Source of the DNA: Aliikangiella marina
GTDB lineage: Bacteria; Pseudomonadota; Gammaproteobacteria; Enterobacterales; Kangiellaceae
DNA: 64,000 nt
Assembly: GCF_007004765.1 (NCBI RefSeq)
Contig: NZ_VIKR01000003.1
Span: 496,001-560,000 of the forward strand
Reading direction: 5' to 3'
Position 1 is the stretch's first letter, and each line of letters opens with the position of its first letter. This document shows positions 48,131 to 58,985 of the stretch, piece by piece. A program made the translations under genes and the position numbers. The notes beneath the pieces were generated by a model. That model was not told the DNA's origin. It ran no database searches and saw nothing but the letters and a program-made list of their open reading frames with translations.

Positions 48131-48257
48131 TGAATATTAGATTGTTTATCGAATTCGATGTCTGATGATACCTACAGCATAGATAGCCTTAGCTTAAACT
48201 TCAATCGTTCAGCGCTGGTAGATCCAGTTAAATTAAGCTTTCAAGCACTCGCTAGGC

Positions 48258-48286
48258 TTTAACTTTGAGGCTATCTTGCCTATAAT
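48258..48286 (+). promoter_or_regulatory. Probable promoter of the thi operon
   Basis: A perfect TATAAT -10 box (48281-48286) has a weak TTTAAC -35 candidate (48258-48263) at 17 bp. The expected start of transcription falls just before the TPP riboswitch. Confidence 0.5.
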
Positions 48287-48295
48287 TCTTCCATC

Positions 48296-48441
48296 TTGCT
48301 CTCGGGGTGCCTGAAATGTCGATTTGACATTTTGTTTTGCTGAGACGCGGGAATGCTTAGGAATCAAAGGTTTTCTAATTCTTTAAGTCATCCGCGAACC
48401 CGTAGTACCTGATCCGATTAGTATCGGCGTAGGGATGAGCC
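48296..48441 (+). promoter_or_regulatory. TPP riboswitch (THI element)
   Basis: The region has the conserved blocks of the thiamine pyrophosphate riboswitch in order: ctcggggtgcc, gctgaga, aaccc, tacctgatc and ggcgtagggatgag. An extended P3 arm lies between gctgaga and aacccg. It lies 110 bp before thiC and should reduce operon expression when TPP is plentiful. Confidence 0.95.
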
Positions 48442-48546
48442 AAACTCGAAAAATGTCACATCATTCGATCGACGCCTCTCTTACTCGATACCTTGTAAAA
48501 ATAATATCGAAGCGCATTTTATTGCATCGCGATATAGCCAAACTAA

Positions 48547-50418
<1,872 letters not shown>

Positions 50419-50460
50419 TAAGTTCTTTCAAATGAGATTGAAGTAAAGAGGCAGAGAAGT

Positions 50461-51564
50461 TTGACTGTTGTTAAGCAAAAGATAGCAATTGTAGGCGCTG
50501 GCATTATGGGGCGTTTGCTGGCTTGGCAGTTAATGCATCAAGGTCACGATATCGCTATTTTTGACAAAGACCCGATAGAGTTCGGTGACGCGGCAGCATA
50601 CACTGCCGCTGGAATGTTGACACCTTATTCTGAAATTGAGTCCGCAGAAATGCTGATTTATCACATGGGGATGCGTTCACTCGATTTATGGCCGAACATT
50701 GTTGAAAGACTCTCGTCGGATGTTGGTTTTTATCAACTCGGGAGTTTAGTGGTTAGTCATCAAGCCGACAAACCCGATCTCGAACGCTTTAATCAGCAGT
50801 TACAATTCAAATTAGGCAACTTGCGTTTTGATGATGACTCACTCATTCCACAAGAAGTCGATTCGAGTCAACTGCTCGACCTCGAACCTGAGATTGCAGG
50901 TCAATTTAACCAGGCAACCTATCTGCCGAATGAAGCCTGGTTAAATACCAGTTGTGTGATGCGCGTGTTGGCGGAACAGTTACTTTCAAGTGGTGTCACT
51001 TGGCATGCCAATACTTTGATTGAGCAACTCGGTCCTCATTTTGTTCAAGCTAAAAATCAACGCCACTCTTTCGACTGGGTCGTTGATTGTCGAGGTTTAG
51101 GTGCCAAGATCGATTGGCCAGAACTGCGAGGCGTTCGAGGAGAATTATTTGTGCTGCAAGCACCTGAAGTCAAAATTAATCGCCTCGTTAGGTTGATGCA
51201 TCCGCGGTATCGAATTTACATCGTACCGCGTAAACGCGACGATGTTTATATCATTGGCGCGACCCAAATCGAGAGCAATGATACGGGATCGATAACGGTA
51301 CGTTCAGCGTTAGAGCTTTTGTCTGCGGCTTATTCCGTTCATCCGGGGTTTGCTGAAGCAAGAATACTTGAGTCACGAACTAATTGCCGCCCAGCTTTAG
51401 CCAACAATTTACCAAAAATTGAAACATCCTCAGGCCTTATTCGGGTGAACGGATTGTATCGACATGGATTTTTATTAGCGCCATCGTTATGTGAAGAAGT
51501 GATCAATTACCTTCACGATGGGGCGACCTCTGAATTTATGAGCTTGATGAGTAAAACGGGATAA
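50461..51564 (+). CDS. thiO: Glycine oxidase ThiO (FAD-dependent)
   Basis: A 367-residue DAAO-family flavoenzyme, with IAIVGAGIMGRLLAWQLMHQGH (FAD-binding Rossmann loop), AAAYTAAGMLTPYSE, VDCRGLGAK and the C-terminal NGLYRHGFLLAPSLCE. Within thi operons ThiO makes dehydroglycine with oxygen for the thiazole ring, replacing the anaerobic tyrosine lyase ThiH. Start is TTG 50461 after a purine-rich AGAGGCAGAGAAG. Confidence 0.93.
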   Translation: MTVVKQKIAIVGAGIMGRLLAWQLMHQGHDIAIFDKDPIEFGDAAAYTAAGMLTPYSEIESAEMLIYHMGMRSLDLWPNIVERLSSDVGFYQLGSLVVSHQADKPDLERFNQQLQFKLGNLRFDDDSLIPQEVDSSQLLDLEPEIAGQFNQATYLPNEAWLNTSCVMRVLAEQLLSSGVTWHANTLIEQLGPHFVQAKNQRHSFDWVVDCRGLGAKIDWPELRGVRGELFVLQAPEVKINRLVRLMHPRYRIYIVPRKRDDVYIIGATQIESNDTGSITVRSALELLSAAYSVHPGFAEARILESRTNCRPALANNLPKIETSSGLIRVNGLYRHGFLLAPSLCEEVINYLHDGATSEFMSLMSKTG

Positions 51565-51587
51565 GTGCTAAGAAAGTGGAGAGTCAT

Positions 51588-51788
51588 TTGTTAGAAGTTG
51601 TGTTAAATGGGGAAAAAGTTACCGTTGAAGTTGATACGCTCAACCAACTGCTAACGTCATTGGTCAAGCAAACGGACAAATATGCGGTTGCGGTGAATGA
51701 AGAGTTCGTTCCTAAGGCGAGTTATGCCGATTTTAAACTCAACAATGGCGATAGGGTTGAGTTGGTAATGCCCATGTCGGGCGGCTGA
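51588..51788 (+). CDS. thiS: Sulfur carrier protein ThiS
   Basis: A 66-residue ubiquitin-fold carrier ending in the essential Gly-Gly (MPMSGG), where sulfur is loaded as thiocarboxylate. TTG 51588 has GGAG 6 nt upstream and gives the usual LEVVLNGE start; a GTG at 51576 in frame overlaps that ribosome site. Confidence 0.93.
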   Translation: MLEVVLNGEKVTVEVDTLNQLLTSLVKQTDKYAVAVNEEFVPKASYADFKLNNGDRVELVMPMSGG

Positions 51789-51813
51789 CCTGAAAGTTTT
51801 TAACCTGTGGTAG

Positions 51814-51890
51814 ATGGTTAAGCTGAGAGGCTAAGGGTTAAGAGCTTAGGGCTAAGAGCTAAACGCAGATAACGAGCGGCTTAAAAACTA
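51814..51890 (+). repeat. Degenerate AGCTAAGGG-type repeat between thiS and thiG
   Basis: Irregular units such as gaggctaaggg, ttaagagctta and gggctaagagct fill the thiS-thiG gap. The strand is purine-rich, and the pattern recalls the repeat at 39348-39450. Confidence 0.6.
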
Positions 51891-51917
51891 GAATCGAGTA
51901 TTAATAGAATCAGAATC

Positions 51918-52697
51918 ATGTGGCAATTATTAGATCAACAAATTGAGAGTAGGCTGTTTATTGGTACTGCACTCTATCCTTCGCCGGATATTATGTGTCG
52001 CTCAATAAAAGCGGCTCATTCCGATGTCGTTACCGTCTCATTACGTCGACAAAATCCTGCCGCTGCTGATGGTCAAGATTTTTGGCAGTTGATTCGTTCA
52101 TTAGAGGTCAAAGTATTGCCGAATACTGCGGGATGCCAGTCTGTCAAAGAGGCCGTGACCACTGCCCAGATGGCGAGAGAATTATTTGATACCAAGTGGA
52201 TTAAACTGGAGGTGATAGGCGATGAATACAACTTACAGCCCGATCCTTTTGGTTTATTAGAGGCCACTAAAGAGCTTATAAACCAAGGCTTTGACGTATT
52301 TCCTTATTGTACCGATGACCTTGTCTTGTGCGAGAAATTAGTCGAAGCGGGGTGCCAGGTGTTGATGCCTTGGGGAGCGCCAATCGGCACCGGAAAAGGG
52401 TTAATGAACCCTTATGCCTTGAAGACAATTCGAGAGCGTTTTAAACATATTGTCATGGTCGTAGATGCGGGTATAGGCGCGCCATCGCATGCCACGGAGG
52501 CCATGCAGATGGGATATGATGCGGTTTTGCTCAATACAGCAGTGGCGCAAAGCAGTGATCCTGTTACAATGGCTGGCGCTTTTAAACTAGCCGTAGAAGC
52601 TGGCAGGCTAGGGTTTGAAGCAGGAGTGATGCCGGAAAGAGATTTAGCGCAACCTAGTACACCAACTTTAGGTAAGCCTTTTTGGCATCAAAATTAG
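51918..52697 (+). CDS. thiG: Thiazole synthase ThiG
   Basis: A 259-residue TIM-barrel enzyme forming the thiazole phosphate from deoxyxylulose phosphate, dehydroglycine and ThiS thiocarboxylate. Landmarks are [43 protein letters not shown] (Schiff-base Lys), [17 protein letters not shown] and [19 protein letters not shown]. It follows thiS after 129 bp of repeat-containing sequence. Confidence 0.97.
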   Translation: MWQLLDQQIESRLFIGTALYPSPDIMCRSIKAAHSDVVTVSLRRQNPAAADGQDFWQLIRSLEVKVLPNTAGCQSVKEAVTTAQMARELFDTKWIKLEVIGDEYNLQPDPFGLLEATKELINQGFDVFPYCTDDLVLCEKLVEAGCQVLMPWGAPIGTGKGLMNPYALKTIRERFKHIVMVVDAGIGAPSHATEAMQMGYDAVLLNTAVAQSSDPVTMAGAFKLAVEAGRLGFEAGVMPERDLAQPSTPTLGKPFWHQN

Positions 52698-52756
52698 TGC
52701 AATAACAAGTAGTTAAAATTAATAGCCCTCAGAGTTGTGGGCATTCAGTAGCAGTC

Positions 52757-54220
52757 ATGTCACACACCAATAAGCCAATTATATTAACCATTGCCGCAAA
52801 CGATTCTGCTGGTTTAGCAGGAATCGCCACTGACATCAAAACGCAAACCGCGTTTGGTATTCATTCAATGGCAGCTGTTACCGCAAATACCGCTCAAAAT
52901 AACTTTGAGGTAATTGCCATTAACGCGGTTGATGTCATTGCGCTCAAGGAACAATTAGAAGCGGTGAAGTCGTTACCAATTGCTGTGGTCAAAGTAGGCC
53001 TTGTGTGTAATATCGAACAGGCGAGAGCTATCGCAAGCTTCATTATCGCAACTGAGATACCTTTGGTGCTTGATCCAGTACTATCCTCCTCAAGTGGTTT
53101 TGAGTTTTTTAAGAAAAAAGATATCGCCGCATATGTGGATTTGTTGTTGCCTCTCTGTGCACTGGTCACGCCTAACCTGGAAGAAGCATGCCTACTCACT
53201 AACTTATCCGTTTCAACGCCGGAAGAAATCGAACTGGCCGCAGAATCAATGTTACTTTTTGGAGCCAAGAACATTTTAATTAAAGGTGGTCATGGCAAAG
53301 GGCGGGTCTGTCAGGATTATTTTGCAAATGACATGGAAAACTTTTGGCTTTCGAGCAAAAAGAGTCTAAAGAAAAATACTCGAGGGACAGGGTGTGCTAT
53401 GGCATCCGCGATAGCCAGTTGTTTAGCGTTGGGTTATCCCATCAATGATGCCGTTGTCATCGGTAAAATGGCGATTAATCAGGGAATTCGAGAAGGCTAT
53501 TCGGTTGGCGACGCTAAAGGTCCGGTTATGGTCAATCGATTCCCTGATCAAGAAGTGGATTTACCAATACTGACCAGAAGCGCTGATGTGAATTTGACGC
53601 GTGAAAGTTTTCCAGAGTGTAATCAGACGCGGTTAGGTTTATATCCGGTAGTCGACAGTGCCGAATGGCTAGAGTTCTTGCTTCCCGCAGGCGTATCGAC
53701 TATTCAACTGCGGGTCAAAGATTTACGAGGCGCAGACCTAGAAAACGAAATTAAACAAGCGGTAGAAATTGCCCAGCAGTATGAGTGTCGATTGTTTATC
53801 AATGATTATTGGAAGCTTGCAATTAAGTATGGCGCTTATGGTGTTCACTTAGGCCAAGAGGACCTTGATTCCGCAGATGTTGATGCGATTCTTAAAGCTG
53901 GTTTAAGGCTCGGCATCAGTACCCATTGTCATTTTGAAGTTGCACGGGCGATCCAATACAAACCTTCCTATATTGCCTGCGGCCCTGTTTATCATACTAA
54001 TACCAAGCAGATGCCTTGGATACCTCATGGTCTCGATGGGTTAACCTATTGGCGCAAGGTTTTGAATTACCCACTCGTTGCAATCGGCGGGATTAACCAC
54101 GAGCGGATCGAGGGAGTGACAAAAACTGGGGTAGACAGCGTTGCGATGATCACGGCGATTACCGAAGCTGACGATCCCGAAGCCGCCACTAAAACGTTTT
54201 TAGAAATCGTCGGAAATTAG
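52757..54220 (+). CDS. thiDE: Bifunctional HMP(-P) kinase / thiamine phosphate synthase (ThiD-ThiE fusion)
   Basis: A 487-residue fusion. Residues 1-270 are ThiD (ILTIAANDSAGLAGIATDIK, TPNLEEACLL, KGGHGKG, TRGTGCAMASAIA), phosphorylating HMP and HMP phosphate. Residues 290-487 are ThiE (GLYPVVDSAEW, TIQLRVKDLRG, LFINDYWKLAIKYGAYGVHLGQED, GISTHCHFE, VAIGGINHERI), joining thiazole phosphate to HMP-PP. ThiD shows SAG where many enzymes have SGG in SGGAG. The operon ends here, with neither thiF nor thiH. Confidence 0.95.
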   Translation: MSHTNKPIILTIAANDSAGLAGIATDIKTQTAFGIHSMAAVTANTAQNNFEVIAINAVDVIALKEQLEAVKSLPIAVVKVGLVCNIEQARAIASFIIATEIPLVLDPVLSSSSGFEFFKKKDIAAYVDLLLPLCALVTPNLEEACLLTNLSVSTPEEIELAAESMLLFGAKNILIKGGHGKGRVCQDYFANDMENFWLSSKKSLKKNTRGTGCAMASAIASCLALGYPINDAVVIGKMAINQGIREGYSVGDAKGPVMVNRFPDQEVDLPILTRSADVNLTRESFPECNQTRLGLYPVVDSAEWLEFLLPAGVSTIQLRVKDLRGADLENEIKQAVEIAQQYECRLFINDYWKLAIKYGAYGVHLGQEDLDSADVDAILKAGLRLGISTHCHFEVARAIQYKPSYIACGPVYHTNTKQMPWIPHGLDGLTYWRKVLNYPLVAIGGINHERIEGVTKTGVDSVAMITAITEADDPEAATKTFLEIVGN

Positions 54221-54237
54221 ATTTTTCTGACGCTTGC

Positions 54238-55101
54238 TTAAACATCTTCGAGTTCTAGGATTTCTCTGATCGCTTTGAGTTTATCGACTTTTTGATTTTT
54301 TGCTTTTTCTTTCTCGACGTCGACAAACCACTGGTCAACGTTTTTTTCTAGCTCAATGACTTCTTCGTCTTCAAGTTTGACTTGAGCTCGTTCTCGGTTC
54401 TTAACTGCCTCGGCTGAGTCGATTTTTTCGGCGATTCGAAACCAGAAAAATGCCTTCTTAAAATCTTGTTTTACATCGATGCCGTTGAAATGGAATTTGC
54501 CCAGCAGGTTCGCCGCCTCAGCGTTACCATTTTTTGCAGCAATGGTATACCACTTACGCGCTAGATGATAATCACGATTTTTATATTGATAGTAGTGGCC
54601 CATTAAATACTCTGCATGCTTATTGTTTTGAAAAGCAGCTTTTTGAGCGAAGCGAAAGCCTCGGTCGAGATCATTGGGAATCTCTTCGTTAAACATGTAA
54701 ATACCGGCTAAATTGGCTTGCGCTGGCGCATAACCTTGATCCGCTGATTTTCGATACCAGTCGATTGCGCTATGAATATTTTTCTCAACGTAAATGCCAT
54801 TTTCATGCAAATAGCCCACCATATGTTGAGCACTTTTATGACCTTGTTTTGCCGCTTTCAACGACCAGGTGTAAGTGTATGAATCGCTACGGAATGTGCC
54901 TCGACCCCAAAAATACATCACACCAACTTTTGCTTGAGCTTCAGCATTGCCGGCTTTTGCTTCAATCAGATACGCATCAAAAGCCGTTTTGTAATCTTCT
55001 TTTTTGTAGGCTTCTTCGGCGGTTTTCATGTCAGCTAGAAGAGTTGGACTGAACAGTAGAATTAGTATAAAAAAAGTCAAAAAAGGGCTTCTTATAGACA
55101 C
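54238..55101 (-). CDS. Secreted Sel1-repeat protein
   Basis: A 287-residue exported protein (signal LTFFILILLFSPTLLADM) with about five Sel1-like repeats from residue 50 to 215, for example AEAQAKVGVMYFWGRG, SAQHMVGYLHENGIYVEKN, APAQANLAGIYMFNEE and AEAANLLGKFHFNGIDVKQD. The C-terminal 60 residues are a charged helix. Presumably a protein-interaction scaffold in the envelope. Convergent with thiDE with only 17 bp between. Confidence 0.88.
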   Translation of the reverse strand: MSIRSPFLTFFILILLFSPTLLADMKTAEEAYKKEDYKTAFDAYLIEAKAGNAEAQAKVGVMYFWGRGTFRSDSYTYTWSLKAAKQGHKSAQHMVGYLHENGIYVEKNIHSAIDWYRKSADQGYAPAQANLAGIYMFNEEIPNDLDRGFRFAQKAAFQNNKHAEYLMGHYYQYKNRDYHLARKWYTIAAKNGNAEAANLLGKFHFNGIDVKQDFKKAFFWFRIAEKIDSAEAVKNRERAQVKLEDEEVIELEKNVDQWFVDVEKEKAKNQKVDKLKAIREILELEDV

Positions 55102-55230
55102 TTTAAAACCTCATTAAGTCGGCTTGTTGTGATTGCAGCTTATTAACGGATTTTAATTTAATAAGAGGCTAAAAAGAAGAGAGGAGCAACATTCAGGTGT
55201 AAGAATTGGTAACTTGGATGAGATTAAACC

Positions 55231-55258
55231 TGAAAAAGCGACGTCATGCCGCTTTTTT
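55231..55258 (-). terminator. Terminator of the transaldolase gene
   Basis: An aaaagcg/cgctttt-type stem with a central loop has A- and T-runs on its two sides, so it can act on both strands. It lies about 17 bp past the tal stop. Confidence 0.75.
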
Positions 55259-55274
55259 GTCTACATTACTCAGG

Positions 55275-56228
55275 CTAGAGTTTCTCGGCAATCATCGCCT
55301 CAAGTTTTTCTTGATCCGCGGCAAATGCTCGAATGCCCTCGGCGGTTTTTTCGGTGGCCATCGCATCTTGATTGAGTTGCCAGCGAAACTCAGCTTCCGT
55401 AAGCGGTGAAGGACGGTCTTCAAATTGTGTTACGGGAGTGAGTTTTCTTTCAACTTTTTCGGTGCTTTGACTAAGCTCATCCATCAGTGCAGGACTAATG
55501 GTCAGTCTATCACAACCTGCAAGCTCAATAATTTCGTCGGTATTTCTAAAACTGGCTCCCATTACGACGGTGGCATAGTTTAACTTTTTGTAGTAGTTGT
55601 AGATTTGGGTCACTGATGCAACGCCAGGATCTTCGTTAGCGGGAATCGACTCTTTACCGGTCGCTTTTTTATACCAGTCCAAAATCCGGCCAACAAAAGG
55701 TGAAATTAAATACACTCCAGCCTCCGCGCAAGCTCGCGCTTGGGCAAAGCTAAACAGAAGCGTGAGGTTACATTGAATACCTTTCTTTTCCAATATTTCA
55801 GCGGCTTTAATTCCCTCCCAAGTCGAGGCAATTTTAATGAGAATTCGCTCTTTAGCGATTCCCTGTGACTCATAAAGGTCAATTAGCTTTTCTGCTTTAG
55901 CAACTGTTGCTTCAGTGTCAAATGATAATCTCGCATCGACTTCTGTTGATACTCGTCCCGGGATTAAAGTGAGTAACTTTTTGCCAATAAGCACGGCGAG
56001 GAAATCCGCTGCATCTAAAACTTGTTGCTTGTTATCTTGCGAGTTTTGCTGAGCGAATTCGATAGCCGTTTCAATCAGTTGCTGATAATCCGGTAAACTG
56101 GCGGCTTTTAACAACAACGAAGGATTTGTTGTCGCATCTTCAGGGGCGAAATCTGCGATTGCGGTAAAATCGCCGGTATCGGCAACGACTGTTGTCATTG
56201 ATTTGAGTTGTTCAAGTTGATTTGTCAT
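55275..56228 (-). CDS. tal: Transaldolase
   Basis: A 317-residue enzyme, the same length as E. coli TalB, moving a dihydroxyacetone unit between sugar phosphates in the non-oxidative pentose phosphate pathway. Motifs are [44 protein letters not shown] (Schiff-base Lys), [15 protein letters not shown] and [13 protein letters not shown]. Downstream of gnd on the same strand (118-bp gap), grouping two pentose phosphate genes. Confidence 0.97.
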   Translation of the reverse strand: MTNQLEQLKSMTTVVADTGDFTAIADFAPEDATTNPSLLLKAASLPDYQQLIETAIEFAQQNSQDNKQQVLDAADFLAVLIGKKLLTLIPGRVSTEVDARLSFDTEATVAKAEKLIDLYESQGIAKERILIKIASTWEGIKAAEILEKKGIQCNLTLLFSFAQARACAEAGVYLISPFVGRILDWYKKATGKESIPANEDPGVASVTQIYNYYKKLNYATVVMGASFRNTDEIIELAGCDRLTISPALMDELSQSTEKVERKLTPVTQFEDRPSPLTEAEFRWQLNQDAMATEKTAEGIRAFAADQEKLEAMIAEKL

Positions 56229-56346
56229 CCAATATTTCCATTACTGCTGATCAAAAAAAATAATCATTACATTAAAAACAAAGCCTACCATCAGTCAATG
56301 TCATCTTAATGACGATAAGCTATATCTAATTCGTGTCGAAATGCGA

Positions 56347-57870
56347 TTAAGCTTTAACAATCGGTCGATCCGGTTTCGCCCATTCAACATGATACTTTTT
56401 GCCTGCTGTCTTATCTTTACGTTCAAAAGTATGTGCGCCAAAATAATCGCGCTGACCTTGTAATAAATTTGCAGGCAAGGTTTCACATCGATAAGAGTCG
56501 TAGTAAGCGAGTGCTGTACTGAAAGCACCATTAGGGATTCCCATCAAAGTTGCTGTTGAAATCGCTTTTCGCCAATTGCTTTGGTAAGTATTAATTTGCT
56601 CCGCAAAGAACGGATCGAGGAGCAAATTGTGGAGTTCTTCATTTAATTGGTAGGCGTCGGTGATTTTTTGAAGAAAAGCGGCTCTGATAATACAGCCTGC
56701 GCGCCATATTTTTGCGATACTTGCAAAGTCTAACGACCAATCGTGTTCATCAGATGCCATTTGCATTAATTGAAATCCTTGCGCATAAGCACAAATTTTA
56801 GAGCAATAGAGCGCGTCATGGAGGCTTTCTATGACAGCTGTTTTATCGGCAATTAAATGAGGATCGATTTCTGGTCCTTTCAACTGGCTTGAAGCTGAAA
56901 CCCTGTCGCCTTTTAAAGTCGACAGGGAGCGCGCATAAACTGCTTGAGCGATGGTTGGTGCTGGGCTTCCTATTTCAAGACTGCTTACGGCTGTCCACAG
57001 GCCGGTACCTTTCTGACCCGCTTTATCGAGGATGATATCGACCAATGGTGTTTTGGTTTCGCTGTCGACTTCTAATAGCACTTCCGCAGAAATTTCTATC
57101 AAGTAGCTTTCGAGAACACCCTGATTCCACTGCTGAAAGATCTTGCCGATTTCAGACGGAGACATCGACAGGCCTTCACGCATAATATGGTAGGCCTCGC
57201 AAATGAGCTGCATGTCGGCATACTCGATACCATTGTGAACCATTTTGACATAATGTCCTGCGCCGCTTGGACCGATGTAAGTGGTGCAAGGTTCACCTTC
57301 TTTCACGGGGTTACCTGGTTCAAATCGTTCGATGGCTTTCCCGGTATTGGGATCGACTTTGGCGGCAATGGCTTGAAATACCGGCTCCACGCGAGTCCAA
57401 GCATATCGGTCACCACTAGGCATTAACGAGGGGCCAAACCGTGCACCAATTTCTCCACCGGAGACCGCAGTAGAAAAGAAATAAAACTTACCTAGATACT
57501 TTTTCTCGCGGCGTACCGTATCTGTCCAGAGACTGTTACCTGTATCAATCACGATGTCATCGGCTTTAATGCCTGCGTCCACTAATTTGTGGCATACATC
57601 GTCGACAATGTCGCCCGCCGGAATCGATAAAATAATTAAGTGAGGCTCTTTAAGGATTGACAATAATTCAGTATAGGACGAGCAGCCAATAATTCGGCCA
57701 CCCGAACCAGACTCAGCTTTGTCTTGCGCCATAGCGTCTTCGATTTTTTGATGTTCGAGGTCGAAGGCGGCGATTTTATAGCCGTTATCGGCTAAATTTA
57801 AGGTAAGGTTTTTGCCCATGACACCTAAGCCGATAAAGCCAATGTCACAAAGGACGCTATTTTCAGACAT
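56347..57870 (-). CDS. gnd: 6-phosphogluconate dehydrogenase (decarboxylating)
   Basis: A 507-residue enzyme oxidising 6-phosphogluconate to ribulose 5-phosphate with NADP+. Visible are IGFIGLGVMGKNLTLNLADNGY, DTGNSLWTDT, FFSTAVSGGEIGARFGPSLMPSG, GAGHYVKMVHNGIEYADMQL and LDKAGQKGTGLWTAVSSLEIG. It is about 40 residues longer than E. coli Gnd, with an extended C-terminus. Confidence 0.97.
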   Translation of the reverse strand: MSENSVLCDIGFIGLGVMGKNLTLNLADNGYKIAAFDLEHQKIEDAMAQDKAESGSGGRIIGCSSYTELLSILKEPHLIILSIPAGDIVDDVCHKLVDAGIKADDIVIDTGNSLWTDTVRREKKYLGKFYFFSTAVSGGEIGARFGPSLMPSGDRYAWTRVEPVFQAIAAKVDPNTGKAIERFEPGNPVKEGEPCTTYIGPSGAGHYVKMVHNGIEYADMQLICEAYHIMREGLSMSPSEIGKIFQQWNQGVLESYLIEISAEVLLEVDSETKTPLVDIILDKAGQKGTGLWTAVSSLEIGSPAPTIAQAVYARSLSTLKGDRVSASSQLKGPEIDPHLIADKTAVIESLHDALYCSKICAYAQGFQLMQMASDEHDWSLDFASIAKIWRAGCIIRAAFLQKITDAYQLNEELHNLLLDPFFAEQINTYQSNWRKAISTATLMGIPNGAFSTALAYYDSYRCETLPANLLQGQRDYFGAHTFERKDKTAGKKYHVEWAKPDRPIVKA

Positions 57871-58067
57871 ATTAATCCCTTAGTTATAGTTACTAAATTT
57901 CTCGATTGTCGAGCTTTGGGTAGTGTAAGGATATGTCGCTGCGGCGTATTTTATCGAATATCAGTTATTAAGTCATTAGACGAAATTCACCTAAAGGTAG
58001 TATCCTGAGTACAAAATTTTGTCTATTCCGTTAAAAGACAGCGACCGGATAAATATAGGAGAATTCA

Positions 58068-58415
58068 ATGAGAATTGACGATATTCGGGTATTTATTCCT
58101 GCAAAAGACTACCCTCAATCCCAGGCATTTTATCAGTCTCTCGGATTTAACATGGAATATGTGAGTGAAGCCTTGAGTTTATTCGATAACGGTGACTGTT
58201 ATTTTTTCTTGCAAAGGTTTTATAACCAAGCGCTTGCTGAGAATTTAGTTCTCCAAATTTCGGTTATCGATATCGATGAGGCTTGGCAAAAAATTATCCA
58301 ACTCGAAGGCTTTGATATCCGTTACCAGCCGATAAAACAAGAGCGATGGGGTAAGGTTATTTATTTGTGGGGGCCTTCTGGAGAGTTGCTTCAACTAACT
58401 GAATTTAAACAATAA
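58068..58415 (+). CDS. VOC family protein
   Basis: A 115-residue vicinal-oxygen-chelate protein: IRVFIPAKDYPQSQAFYQSLGF, LFDNGDCYFFLQRFYN and VIYLWGPSGELLQLTEF. The usual metal-binding His residues are not obvious, so it may be a binding rather than catalytic member. AGGAG lies 5-10 nt before the ATG. Substrate unknown. Confidence 0.82.
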   Translation: MRIDDIRVFIPAKDYPQSQAFYQSLGFNMEYVSEALSLFDNGDCYFFLQRFYNQALAENLVLQISVIDIDEAWQKIIQLEGFDIRYQPIKQERWGKVIYLWGPSGELLQLTEFKQ

Positions 58416-58521
58416 AGTATAATTATTAGGTCGCTGTCGGGTGATTGTCGGGAGGCTTTCGTGTTAGTCAGGCAGCATTTTTTGAGAGAATCTCCGCAAA
58501 CAGATTCAAGGTAATTAAGAA

Positions 58522-58935
58522 ATGATAGTTAAAAAACTGCGCAAACAAAACAACTGGTCGCAAGAGCAGCTTGCAACCATGAGTGGGCTCAATGTTAGAA
58601 CAATTCAGCGAGTCGAAAGTGGTCAAAAAGCCAGTTTAGAAACGCTTAAATGTCTTGCCTCTGTTTTTAATGTCGATATTGAACGATTAACAGAGGAGAT
58701 TGTAGTGATTGATAAAGATTCTGCAGCTTGGAAAAAGCAACCATGGTGGTTTCGAGTGAACTTCATAGGTATTAAATCCAAGAAGCCAGTATTAGTACTG
58801 GAGCTGATAATGCTATTCCTAGCATTGATGAGTTGGATCTTTGATCCCCATTTGTTTATTACACCAACATTGTTTCTGTCTGCTTACACGACTGGTTGGT
58901 TGCTACGCTATGGTGATTCTAAAAATGCATGGTAA
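58522..58935 (+). CDS. XRE-type HTH protein with C-terminal two-helix membrane domain
   Basis: A 137-residue protein. Residues 3-56 are a clear XRE helix-turn-helix (LRKQNNWSQEQLATMSGL, RTIQRVESGQKASLETLKCLA). Residues 90-130 form two hydrophobic helices (VLVLELIMLFLALMSWIF, LFITPTLFLSAYTTGWLL), like the 2TM domain attached to small HTH proteins. It is likely a membrane-tethered DNA-binding protein; targets unknown. Confidence 0.8.
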   Translation: MIVKKLRKQNNWSQEQLATMSGLNVRTIQRVESGQKASLETLKCLASVFNVDIERLTEEIVVIDKDSAAWKKQPWWFRVNFIGIKSKKPVLVLELIMLFLALMSWIFDPHLFITPTLFLSAYTTGWLLRYGDSKNAW

Positions 58936-58947
58936 TTGAATCAAAGG

Positions 58948-58978
58948 ACATCCGATACGGGAATCACGTATCGGATGT
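58948..58978. terminator. Shared terminator hairpin between convergent HTH and amylase genes
   Basis: acatccgatacg (58948-58959) and cgtatcggatgt (58967-58978) form a perfect 12-bp stem with a 7-nt loop, between two convergent stop codons. T-runs are short on both sides. Confidence 0.75.
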
Positions 58979-58985
58979 TTCTCAG